Origin: Betaproteobacteria bacterium
GTDB taxonomy: Bacteria; Pseudomonadota; Gammaproteobacteria; Burkholderiales; SG8-39
NCBI GenBank assembly: GCA_947467405.1
Contig: CANIIN010000175.1
Location: 1 to 6,201 of the forward strand
Direction: 5' to 3'
Length of the DNA stretch: 6,201 nucleotides
Shown: piece by piece, positions 1 to 5,234 of the stretch
Position numbering within the stretch: position 1 is the stretch's first letter
Layout of the letters: every line of letters starts with the position of its first letter
The notes under the pieces: model-generated
Told to the model about the DNA's origin: nothing
The model's input: the letters and a program-made list of their open reading frames with translations, nothing else
The model's database searches: none
Position numbers and translations under genes: made by a program

Positions 1-202
1 AATCGTGGCGCTGACTGATGCATAGAGGCGGCCGTGTCGGATGTCGTGGCAAACGACCCCTATCTGGGGCAAACTGCGCACGAATGCTCATTGACGGCCT
101 GGATCGGGCGTTTCGTGGGGTCGGCCTGTGACTTATTCCCAGGCGTTCCGGGCGAATGGCGATATGCTTTTGGCTGTGATGGTGGATTCCTGAGGAGAGA
201 GC
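1..202. other. Left-edge region without a supported gene
   Basis: No complete gene is visible here. A plus-strand frame open from the left edge ends at TAG 23-25 (last residues IVALTDA) and another ends at TGA 16-18. Either could be the tail of an upstream gene, but too little is present to choose. The rest should hold the promoter and leader of the gene starting at 203. A TTGACG hexamer at 91-96 resembles a -35 box, but no good -10 box follows at 16-18 bp, so I do not call a promoter. Confidence 0.4.
192..197 (+). promoter_or_regulatory. Ribosome binding site of the FecR-like gene
   Basis: GAGGAG at 192-197 lies 5 bases before the ATG at 203. This is a strong Shine-Dalgarno match at suitable spacing. 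It fixes the start at 203 rather than at a frame that opens further upstream, and it agrees with the signal peptide that begins at this ATG. Confidence 0.8.
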
Positions 203-883
203 ATGAATGCAATCGGAAAAGCTGTACGCGGGGCCGCACTGCTGGCCATGACGGGGCTGGCCAGCGTCGGCACGGCCATCGCTCAGAATGCCGACGTCGG
301 CCTGCTCAACATGCTGAACGGCGATGTCAATTACGCCAGCGAAGGCGGTTCGGCAGGCTCGAGGGCGCAGGCTTTCATGAAGGTTCGCCAGGGCGACCGT
401 TTCACGGTGCCCGCCGGCGCGCAACTGCGCGTTGTTTATTTTGATGGCGGCCGTCAGGAAACGTGGAAGGGTCCGGCGGCGTTCAAGGCCGGTGCCAAGG
501 CCAGCGATGCGACCAACGGTTCGCCCTCCGACGTGGCTACGTTGCCGTCCGCCGTGCCGCAGAAGATTGCACAAGTGCCGGAACTGTTGCAGATCGCCAA
601 GTTGGGGCGCTCGGGCGGTGTAGCGGTGCGCGGCGCAGGCAAGGCTCCGCGCCTGACGGCCGAACAACAGGCGGAAGTCGCCACCGCCAAGGACACGTAT
701 CGCAAGATGCGCGCGCAGTCGCCGGCCGACGACGTCACCCCGGAGTTGTACCTGTACTCGGTGCTGCAGGATTTCCTGCTCTATGACGACATGAAGCCGG
801 TGGTCGATGAGATGGTCAAGCGCCAGCCGGGCAACAGCGAAATCCAGGAACTGGCTTCCTGGGTGAAGAGTCGCACCCAGTAA
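203..883 (+). CDS. Exported FecR-like domain protein, function unknown
   Basis: A 226-residue protein, probably periplasmic. Residues 1-27 form a Sec signal peptide: basic start (K6, R9), hydrophobic core at about 10-23, and an AIA cleavage site before Q28. Residues 32-94 resemble the beta-rich FecR-type domain: a GDV segment at 40-42, Q-G-D at 63-65, P-A-G-A at 70-73, then YFDGGRQ (79-85) and WKGPA (88-92). Residues 95-130 look low in complexity and linker-like. Residues 150-226 appear helical and charged, ending near the stop. No transmembrane segment follows the signal peptide and no lipobox Cys is seen. Such proteins are often found near CHASE2/cyclase or secretion genes in proteobacteria, but no such neighbour is visible here, so no function is assigned. 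The gene is read alone and faces the flavoprotein gene. The coding call is firm; the domain name rests on motif spacing only. Confidence 0.85.
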   Translation: MNAIGKAVRGAALLAMTGLASVGTAIAQNADVGLLNMLNGDVNYASEGGSAGSRAQAFMKVRQGDRFTVPAGAQLRVVYFDGGRQETWKGPAAFKAGAKASDATNGSPSDVATLPSAVPQKIAQVPELLQIAKLGRSGGVAVRGAGKAPRLTAEQQAEVATAKDTYRKMRAQSPADDVTPELYLYSVLQDFLLYDDMKPVVDEMVKRQPGNSEIQELASWVKSRTQ

Positions 884-909
884 GGCCGGGCAAGGTTCAG
901 CGGTACTCG

Positions 910-938
910 CGGGGGCGCTTCGGCGCTCCTGGTCATTT
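910..938 (+). terminator. Possible intrinsic terminator with UUCG tetraloop
   Basis: The arms 910-918 and 923-931 can pair over 9 bp, two of them G-U. They close on a C(UUCG)G tetraloop at 918-923, an unusually stable RNA loop. The stem lies 27 bases after the stop of the FecR-like gene, in the 89-bp gap before a convergent gene. The following bases (TCATTT at 933-938) are only modestly U-rich, so termination may be weak. Read on the minus strand, the two wobble pairs become A-C mismatches, so the stem suits the plus strand better. Confidence 0.5.
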
Positions 939-972
939 CCGCAACCGTCCGTGATGTGCGCCGTGGGGCCCG

Positions 973-2229
973 CTAGGCGTGCTGCCCCGCCACCCAACCC
1001 GACGACCAGGCCCACTGGAAGTTGAAGCCGCCCAGCCAGCCGGTGACGTCTACCACCTCGCCGATGAAATACAGACCCGGTACGGCGCGCACTGCCATGG
1101 TCTTGGACGACAGTTCATTGGTATCGACGCCTCCCAGCGTCACCTCGGCCTTGGCATAACCCAGCGTCCCGGAGGGCATGAGTTCCCAATGGTTGAGGGC
1201 ATGGCCAATGCGCTGCAGATCGCGATGCGACAGATTGTTCAAGGCGGCGTTGCCGGTTTCCAGTTCCGCCCAGGCCTGCGCGAAGCGCCGCGGGAGGCGT
1301 TCCGCGAGCACGTTGGCCAGCAGCGAGCGGCTGCCCTGCAGGTTGTTCAGCCATTCGGTGGCGTCCACGCCGGGAAGCAGATCGATGCTGATCGGGGCCT
1401 TGCGGCCGCCGCCCTCGTGACGATGGCGACCATAATCCTGCGACTGCCAGTAGCTGGATATCTGCAGCACGGCCGGACCGGACAGGCCGCGGTGGGTGAG
1501 CAGCAGGCTTTCGCGAAACGATGTGGCCGGCAGGCCGGTGGCGCCATCGCAGCCGGTTTCGACATCCAGTGACACCCCCGACAGTTCCTGAAAGCGCGCC
1601 AACGTTTCGGGCTCCAGCGACAGCGGAACCAGGGCGGGTTTCGGGGGCACGATTTTCAGCTCGAACTGCTCGGCCAACCGGTAGCCGAAGGGCGTGGCAC
1701 CCAGTTTGGGCACGGCCAGTCCGCCGGTGGCGACCACCAGTGAATGGCAGCGCATGGTGCCCTGGTCAGTGACGAGTTCGAACGCGGTTGCGGCATCTCC
1801 GTCATCGCCCGCATCACGACAGTCCGACACACTGTGTACAGCGCAGGGCATGGCCCATTCGACGCCGCCGTCGGCGCATTCCTTTTTCAGCAACTCGATG
1901 ATGTCCTGCGCCGAGTCGACGCAGAACAGCTGGCCGTGGTCACGTTCTTCGTATCGGACCCCGTGACGCGTGACCAGGGCGATGAAATCGTTCTGCGAAA
2001 ACTGCGCCAGCGCGGAACGGCAGAAGTGGCCGTTGCGAGACAGAAAATTGTTGGCTGTGACGGTGCGATTGCTGAAGTTGCAGCGTCCGCCGCCGGAGAT
2101 ACGGATGCGCTCGCCAAGCTTGTCGGCGTGGTCGATGAGCAGCACGCGCCGCCCGCGTCGACCGGCCTGGGCCGCGCACATCATGCCGGCAGCGCCGGCG
2201 CCGATGACGATCACGTCCCAGTGCTTCAT
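973..2229 (-). CDS. yhiN: YhiN/HI0933-family FAD-dependent flavoprotein
   Basis: A 418-residue cytoplasmic protein of the HI0933/YhiN family (also annotated as aminoacetone oxidase family FAD-binding enzyme), whose substrate is not firmly known. The length is normal for the family. The N-terminal Rossmann motif is G10-x-G12-x-x-G15, with D33 at the end of the second strand as the likely ribose contact. The family signature SGGGRCNFSN is at 45-54. A second nucleotide-contact segment, VATGGLAVP, is at 166-174, and THRGLSGPAVLQ is at 245-256. The C-terminal FAD motif runs from LGGVDTNE (365-372) through YFIGE (387-391) and VTGWLGG (395-401) to the NFQWAWSSG ending at 411. These motifs match E. 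coli YhiN closely as I recall it. A His/Gly/Arg-rich loop at about 264-276 looks longer than usual. The start ATG (2227-2229) gives the expected N-terminus, although no good Shine-Dalgarno precedes it. It is divergent from the Pse operon, with no evident link to it. Confidence 0.93.
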   Translation of the reverse strand: MKHWDVIVIGAGAAGMMCAAQAGRRGRRVLLIDHADKLGERIRISGGGRCNFSNRTVTANNFLSRNGHFCRSALAQFSQNDFIALVTRHGVRYEERDHGQLFCVDSAQDIIELLKKECADGGVEWAMPCAVHSVSDCRDAGDDGDAATAFELVTDQGTMRCHSLVVATGGLAVPKLGATPFGYRLAEQFELKIVPPKPALVPLSLEPETLARFQELSGVSLDVETGCDGATGLPATSFRESLLLTHRGLSGPAVLQISSYWQSQDYGRHRHEGGGRKAPISIDLLPGVDATEWLNNLQGSRSLLANVLAERLPRRFAQAWAELETGNAALNNLSHRDLQRIGHALNHWELMPSGTLGYAKAEVTLGGVDTNELSSKTMAVRAVPGLYFIGEVVDVTGWLGGFNFQWAWSSGWVAGQHA

Positions 2230-2751
2230 TCGGGCACCGGGCGCCGTGTAGCGGTGCGTGCCATCGCGGCGGCCGCAAGGGTGCTGGGGAACGACAGGGT
2301 TGGTCTTGGCGTCAAGCTGGGAAAATCCGTGAAAGTCCGCATGGATAGGGCATCTTCAGGCATTTACCCGGTGCGCTGGGCGGTCGGCATGCCTGCTGAA
2401 GACGGCCGCGCAGGGTACCACCGCGCGCGCCCAACTCAAAGCCTGTGGCGCGGTTGCCCGGTCAGGCGTGCGCTCGGGCCGGACCGGGCGGCGCCGTTCG
2501 GGCACAGGCGTTCCTCGACCGTGGGCAGTCCGGAGAATGCGCGCGGGACGGTGGCGGCCGCGTCGCAAGGATTGAGGTTGCCTTCATCCTGCGCGGCGAT
2601 ATTGCTCAGATCACGGGAAGTCGAGCGCAGTACGGGAATATGACTGGTCAGGGGTCGCCATGGCGTAGCGGCGCGGGTACCATTGCAGCTTGTGCGGTTG
2701 AGCCATGAATCCCGCTTAAGAGATTGATTTGAACATGAAAAGATTGAGGAT
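2230..2751. other. 522-bp divergent intergenic region
   Basis: No gene is supported here. Open frames that cross this stretch on either strand are compositionally biased (Arg-, Pro- and Ala-rich), continue from antisense frames of neighbours or lack ribosome sites. The region separates the divergent flavoprotein and Pse operon, so promoters for both are expected, but I found no convincing sigma70, sigma54 or FliA (sigma28) pair. It contains an 11-bp inverted repeat at 2453-2492, a TGAC-TG-GTCA inverted motif at 2641-2650 and an A/T-richer segment from about 2705 to 2751 just before pseH. It is long for a bacterial divergent spacer, so an unseen small RNA, long leader or gene remnant is possible. 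Confidence 0.6.
2453..2492. repeat. Inverted repeat, 11-bp stem with 18-base loop
   Basis: GCCCGGTC at 2456-2463 is the exact reverse complement of GACCGGGC at 2482-2489. On the plus strand the stem can be extended by two G-U pairs and one G-C pair (2453-2455 with 2490-2492). The loop is 18 bases. No T-run follows on either side, so a simple intrinsic terminator is unlikely. It could be an RNA structure, a protein site or a chance match in GC-rich DNA. Confidence 0.4.
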
Positions 2752-2755
2752 ATGA
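2735..2755 (+). promoter_or_regulatory. Possible micro-ORF MKRLRI overlapping the pseH start
   Basis: ATG at 2735 opens a six-codon frame (MKRLRI) whose TGA at 2753-2755 overlaps the pseH ATG as ATGA. Its codons AGA, AGG and ATA are of types usually rare in GC-rich proteobacteria. A weak purine stretch (AAGAG, 2718-2722) lies 12 bases upstream. The AGGA at 2747-2750 sits only 1 base before the pseH ATG, too close for a normal ribosome site, so translation of the micro-ORF could help start pseH. The AGG codon may simply be a by-product of a purine-rich leader, so the assignment is speculative. Confidence 0.25.
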
Positions 2756-3417
2756 ACATTGCCGCGAGGCGCGCGATCCGGTTCGTGCCGTTGCTGGATC
2801 AGGATCGGGAAACGCGCATGAAACTGCTGGCGGTGCGCAATGAAGATACCGTGCGACGCGCGATGTTCACCGACCATGTCATTTCCACTGATGAGCATCT
2901 GCAGTGGATGACGGGCTTGCTGTCCGACCGGTCGCGTCGGGTCTGGGTGATTCTGGGGGAAGCCGACGACGTGATCGGGCAGGTCAGCCTGGCGCGACTG
3001 GACCGGCGTCAGTTGACCTCGGATTGGGCGTTCTTTCTCAGCAAGTCGCAGCGTGGCGGTCTGGGGTTTGCGGTGGAGTTCGCCTTCCTGAATTTCGTGT
3101 TCGACGAGTTGGGACTGGCCAAGCTGAATTGCGAAGTGGTGGAGGGCAACGATGCGGTGGTCAAACTGCACGACAAGTTCGATTTCAAAAAGGAGGGTTT
3201 GCGCCGTTCGCAGGTGATCAAGGATGGGCGGCGCATCGACGTGCATCTGCTGGGGCTGACCCGCGAGGACTGGGCTGCTGCGCGCAACCGTATCGCCGAC
3301 AAGCATGCCGCGGTGCTGGAGCGCTTTGCCATCGACATCGTTCCCCTGCGCGACGATGAGACCGCGTCGGTGGATGCGATCAAGGCCTCAGTGGCGATGA
3401 TGGGAGCGGGCCGATGA
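2752..3417 (+). CDS. pseH: PseH-type N-acetyltransferase of pseudaminic acid synthesis
   Basis: A 221-residue cytoplasmic GNAT enzyme. PseH acetylates the 4-amino group of UDP-4-amino-4,6-dideoxy-N-acetyl-beta-L-altrosamine with acetyl-CoA, the third step towards pseudaminic acid. The N-terminal pattern typical of PseH is present: R29-N30, then V34-R35 and M38, then I44 to E48-H49 and W52. The acetyl-CoA loop is QRGGLG at 100-105. N133 and the LHDKFDF block at 139-145 match the GNAT C-terminal part, and the fold should end near residue 168. The remaining 50 or so residues form an extension of unknown role; PseH proteins are usually about 155-200 residues. No other ATG or GTG lies between this start and the in-frame TGA at 2725, but its AGGA is very close to the ATG. 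It is the first gene of the operon and overlaps pseF by ATGA. The family is clear from motifs plus the pseF and pseI neighbours; motifs alone would allow another sugar N-acetyltransferase. Confidence 0.88.
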   Translation: MNIAARRAIRFVPLLDQDRETRMKLLAVRNEDTVRRAMFTDHVISTDEHLQWMTGLLSDRSRRVWVILGEADDVIGQVSLARLDRRQLTSDWAFFLSKSQRGGLGFAVEFAFLNFVFDELGLAKLNCEVVEGNDAVVKLHDKFDFKKEGLRRSQVIKDGRRIDVHLLGLTREDWAAARNRIADKHAAVLERFAIDIVPLRDDETASVDAIKASVAMMGAGR

Positions 3418-4142
3418 GTACGCTGGCCATCATTCCCGCCCGTGGCGGCAGCAAGCGCATTCCGCGCAAGAATATCCGACCATTTGCCGGCATTCCGATG
3501 CTGGCGCGCACCATTGCCATCCTGCAGTCGGCTGCCATTTTTGATCGCATCGTCGTCTCGACCGATGACGATGAAATCGCCGACATCGCGGGAAAGGCCG
3601 GCGCTGAAGTGCCGTTTCGCCGTCCCCCCGAGTTGTCCAACGACATGGCCGGCACGGTGCCGGTCATTCAACACGCTATTCGCACCCTGGCCGACGGCAC
3701 CGGGCCGACAGCGGAACACGTGTGTTGCGTGTATCCGGCGGCGGTGCTGGCGCGTCCCGAGGATCTGCGTGAATCACACGGCATGCTGGTGGCGTCCGAC
3801 GCGAACTTTGTTTTTACCGCCGCAGCTTTCGGCCATCCCATCCAGCGCGCGCTGAAGCGCAATGCCGACGGCAGCTGCGACATGTTCTGGCCGCAATACC
3901 GCGAAACGCGCTCGCAGGACCTGGAGCCGGCCTATCACGATGCCGGGCAGTTCTACTGGGGCCTGCGTGACGCGTGGCTGGAGAGCCGCCCGATCTTCTC
4001 CGGCAACACGCGCATGCTGGTGCTGCCGTCCTACCGCGTGCAGGACATCGACACGCCGGAAGACTGGGATCGTGCCGAATTCATTTTCAAGTCACTGCAG
4101 CAGGGCGGATCGCCGGGCGCTGCGACACAAGGTCAATCATGA
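3414..4142 (+). CDS. pseF: Pseudaminic acid cytidylyltransferase PseF
   Basis: A 242-residue cytoplasmic enzyme that joins pseudaminic acid to CMP from CTP, giving the activated donor CMP-Pse; this is the last cytoplasmic step before transfer. The nucleotide-binding signature IPARGGSKRIPRKN is at 7-20, the STDDDEIA strand at 49-56, and the C-terminal QDIDTPEDWDRAE motif is typical of CMP-sugar synthetases. The block from Y162 to G183 (YRETRSQDLE, then YHDAGQFYWG at 174-183) separates PseF from sialic acid NeuA and legionaminic acid LegF. At 106-111 it reads VYPAAV where relatives commonly have a T-A-P type sequence, a small variation. The start is supported by GGGAG at 3402-3406, 7 bases upstream, and by the ATGA overlap with pseH. 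It overlaps pseI in the same way. Length is normal and there is no PseG fusion. Confidence 0.95.
   Translation: MSTLAIIPARGGSKRIPRKNIRPFAGIPMLARTIAILQSAAIFDRIVVSTDDDEIADIAGKAGAEVPFRRPPELSNDMAGTVPVIQHAIRTLADGTGPTAEHVCCVYPAAVLARPEDLRESHGMLVASDANFVFTAAAFGHPIQRALKRNADGSCDMFWPQYRETRSQDLEPAYHDAGQFYWGLRDAWLESRPIFSGNTRMLVLPSYRVQDIDTPEDWDRAEFIFKSLQQGGSPGAATQGQS
4129..4132 (+). promoter_or_regulatory. Ribosome binding site deciding the pseI start
   Basis: AAGG at 4129-4132 lies 6 bases before the ATG at 4139. The pseI frame stays open upstream to an ATG at 3974, inside pseF, which would add 55 residues. Those residues look like out-of-frame pseF sequence and precede the normal NeuB-family N-terminus, so 4139 is the true start. 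Confidence 0.75.
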
Positions 4143-5182
4143 AAATAGGCAACCTCGAGATAGGGCGCCACGCCGCGCCGGTGATCGTCGCCGAACTGTC
4201 CGGCAACCACAACGGCTCGGTGGAGCGCGCGCTGAAGATCGTCGAGGCAGCGGCGCAGTGCGGCGCGCAGGCGCTGAAGCTGCAGACCTATACCGCCGAC
4301 ACCATGACGCTCGACATCAGTGAAGGCGAGTTCTTCATTTCCAATCCCGCCAGTCTGTGGGCGGGGCGCAGCCTGTACGATCTGTATCAGGAGGCCTACA
4401 CGCCGTGGGAATGGCATGAGCCGCTGTTCCGCCGCGCCAACGAGCTGGGCATGGTGGCGTTCAGCACACCGTTCGACGCGACATCGGTGGAGTTTCTCGA
4501 GTCGCTGAAGGTGCCGGCCTACAAGATCGCCTCGTTCGAGAACGTCGACCTGCCGCTGATCCGCAAGGTGGCGGCCACCGGCAAGCCCATCATCATGTCC
4601 ACCGGCATGGCATCGCTGGCGGAACTGGACGAAGCGGTGACGGCTGCGCGCGAGGCAGGCTGCAAGGACCTGATACTCCTGCAATGCACCAGCAGCTATC
4701 CGGCCGACCCGGCGTACTCCAATCTCGCCAACATTCCGCGCCTTCGCGAGTTGTTCGATTGCGAGGTCGGACTGTCCGACCACACGCTGGGCATCGGTGC
4801 CTCGGTGGCGAGCGTCGCGCTGGGCGCCACGTTGATCGAGCGGCATTTCACCTTCGCGCGCGCCGACGGCGGCGTGGACTCGACGTTTTCGCTGGAGCCG
4901 GCGGAGTTGAAGCAATTGGTTCAGGAGTCGCGCGTGGCGTGGCAGGCGTTGGGAAAGGTGCATATCGGGCCAACCGACATCGAGCTGGGTTCGTTGAAGA
5001 CGCGCCGCAGCCTGTATATCTGCGAAGACCTCGTTGCCGGCGCCGTGCTGACGGAAAAGAACCTGCGCGCCATTCGTCCGGGGCACGGCTTGCCGCCGAA
5101 GTATTTTGATCAGTTGATCGGCAAGCGCGTCACGCGTGCCGTGACGCGCGGCACCCCGGCCAGTTGGGACCTGCTCGGCTAG
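4139..5182 (+). CDS. pseI: Pseudaminic acid synthase PseI
   Basis: A 347-residue cytoplasmic enzyme of the NeuB family that condenses 2,4-diacetamido-2,4,6-trideoxy-L-altrose with phosphoenolpyruvate to make pseudaminic acid. Residues 1-270 form the TIM barrel: AELSGNHNGS at 18-27, KLQTYTADTMT at 47-57, YTPWEWH at 87-93, KIASFE at 129-134, IIMSTGMAS at 151-159, QCTSSYP at 182-188 and GLSDHTLG at 211-218. H215 and H236 correspond to the metal-binding histidines of NeuB enzymes. RADGGVDSTFSLEP at 241-254 marks PseI rather than sialic acid synthase. IERHF stands where IEKHF is usual. About residues 285-347 form the C-terminal SAF (antifreeze-like) domain, with RRSLYI, IRPGHGLPPKYF and RGTP. It follows pseF by an ATGA overlap. 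Its stop codon is the loop of a hairpin (5171-5191). Length and motifs are complete. Confidence 0.96.
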   Translation: MKIGNLEIGRHAAPVIVAELSGNHNGSVERALKIVEAAAQCGAQALKLQTYTADTMTLDISEGEFFISNPASLWAGRSLYDLYQEAYTPWEWHEPLFRRANELGMVAFSTPFDATSVEFLESLKVPAYKIASFENVDLPLIRKVAATGKPIIMSTGMASLAELDEAVTAAREAGCKDLILLQCTSSYPADPAYSNLANIPRLRELFDCEVGLSDHTLGIGASVASVALGATLIERHFTFARADGGVDSTFSLEPAELKQLVQESRVAWQALGKVHIGPTDIELGSLKTRRSLYICEDLVAGAVLTEKNLRAIRPGHGLPPKYFDQLIGKRVTRAVTRGTPASWDLLG

Positions 5183-5201
5183 GCCGGGCGGTTCTGTGCT
5201 T
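5171..5201 (+). terminator. Hairpin with the pseI stop codon as loop; possible terminator or attenuator
   Basis: Bases 5171-5179 can pair with 5183-5191 over 9 bp, including two G-U pairs. This leaves only the pseI stop codon TAG (5180-5182) as a 3-base loop. The stem is followed by a T-rich stretch at 5192-5201 (6 T in 10), as in a weak intrinsic terminator. It stands between pseI and the next operon gene. A ribosome finishing pseI would melt it, so it could act only when translation is poor, or only partly. Strength cannot be judged by eye. Confidence 0.4.
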
Positions 5202-5216
5202 GACGCCAATCTACCC

Positions 5217-5234
5217 ATGACGTTTCCGCAATGA
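5217..5234 (+). promoter_or_regulatory. Possible micro-ORF MTFPQ overlapping the next start
   Basis: ATG at 5217 opens a five-codon frame (MTFPQ) whose TGA at 5232-5234 overlaps the ATG at 5231 as ATGA, the same layout as before pseH. There is no purine-rich ribosome site before either ATG; the bases before 5231 are pyrimidine-rich. The micro-ORF could bring ribosomes to the 5231 start, or be chance. Confidence 0.2.

Noticed and set aside
91..119. TTGACG at 91-96 as a sigma70 promoter
   Set aside because: The bases at the expected -10 position (CGTGGG) do not fit. A TATGCT at 163-168 has no matching -35 box.
34..444. Plus-strand frame from GTG at 34 running into the FecR-like gene
   Set aside because: It overlaps in another frame a gene with a strong ribosome site and signal peptide, and its later part is Arg-rich shadow sequence.
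1744..2643. Plus-strand open frame of about 300 codons crossing from the flavoprotein into the spacer
   Set aside because: More than half is antisense to the YhiN-type gene. It has no domain and its tail in the spacer has no gene-like composition.
2641..2650. TGAC-TG-GTCA inverted motif as an operator upstream of pseH
   Set aside because: Four-base arms are too short to exclude chance, and there is no second copy or regulator gene nearby.
2356..2759. Minus-strand open frames in the spacer (2356-2568 and 2436-2759)
   Set aside because: They are Arg-, Pro- and Ala-rich, lack known motifs, and one begins inside the pseH start region.
2716..3719. Minus-strand open frames opposite pseH and pseF
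   Set aside because: They are antisense to genes with clear PseH and PseF motifs and show no domain of their own.
3974..4138. N-terminal extension of PseI from the ATG at 3974
   Set aside because: The added 55 residues are out-of-frame pseF sequence. The ATG at 4139 has a ribosome site and gives the standard PseI N-terminus.
5200..5230. TTGACG at 5200-5205 as an internal promoter for the last gene
   Set aside because: No -10-like hexamer occurs at 16-18 bp; the position holds TTTCCG.
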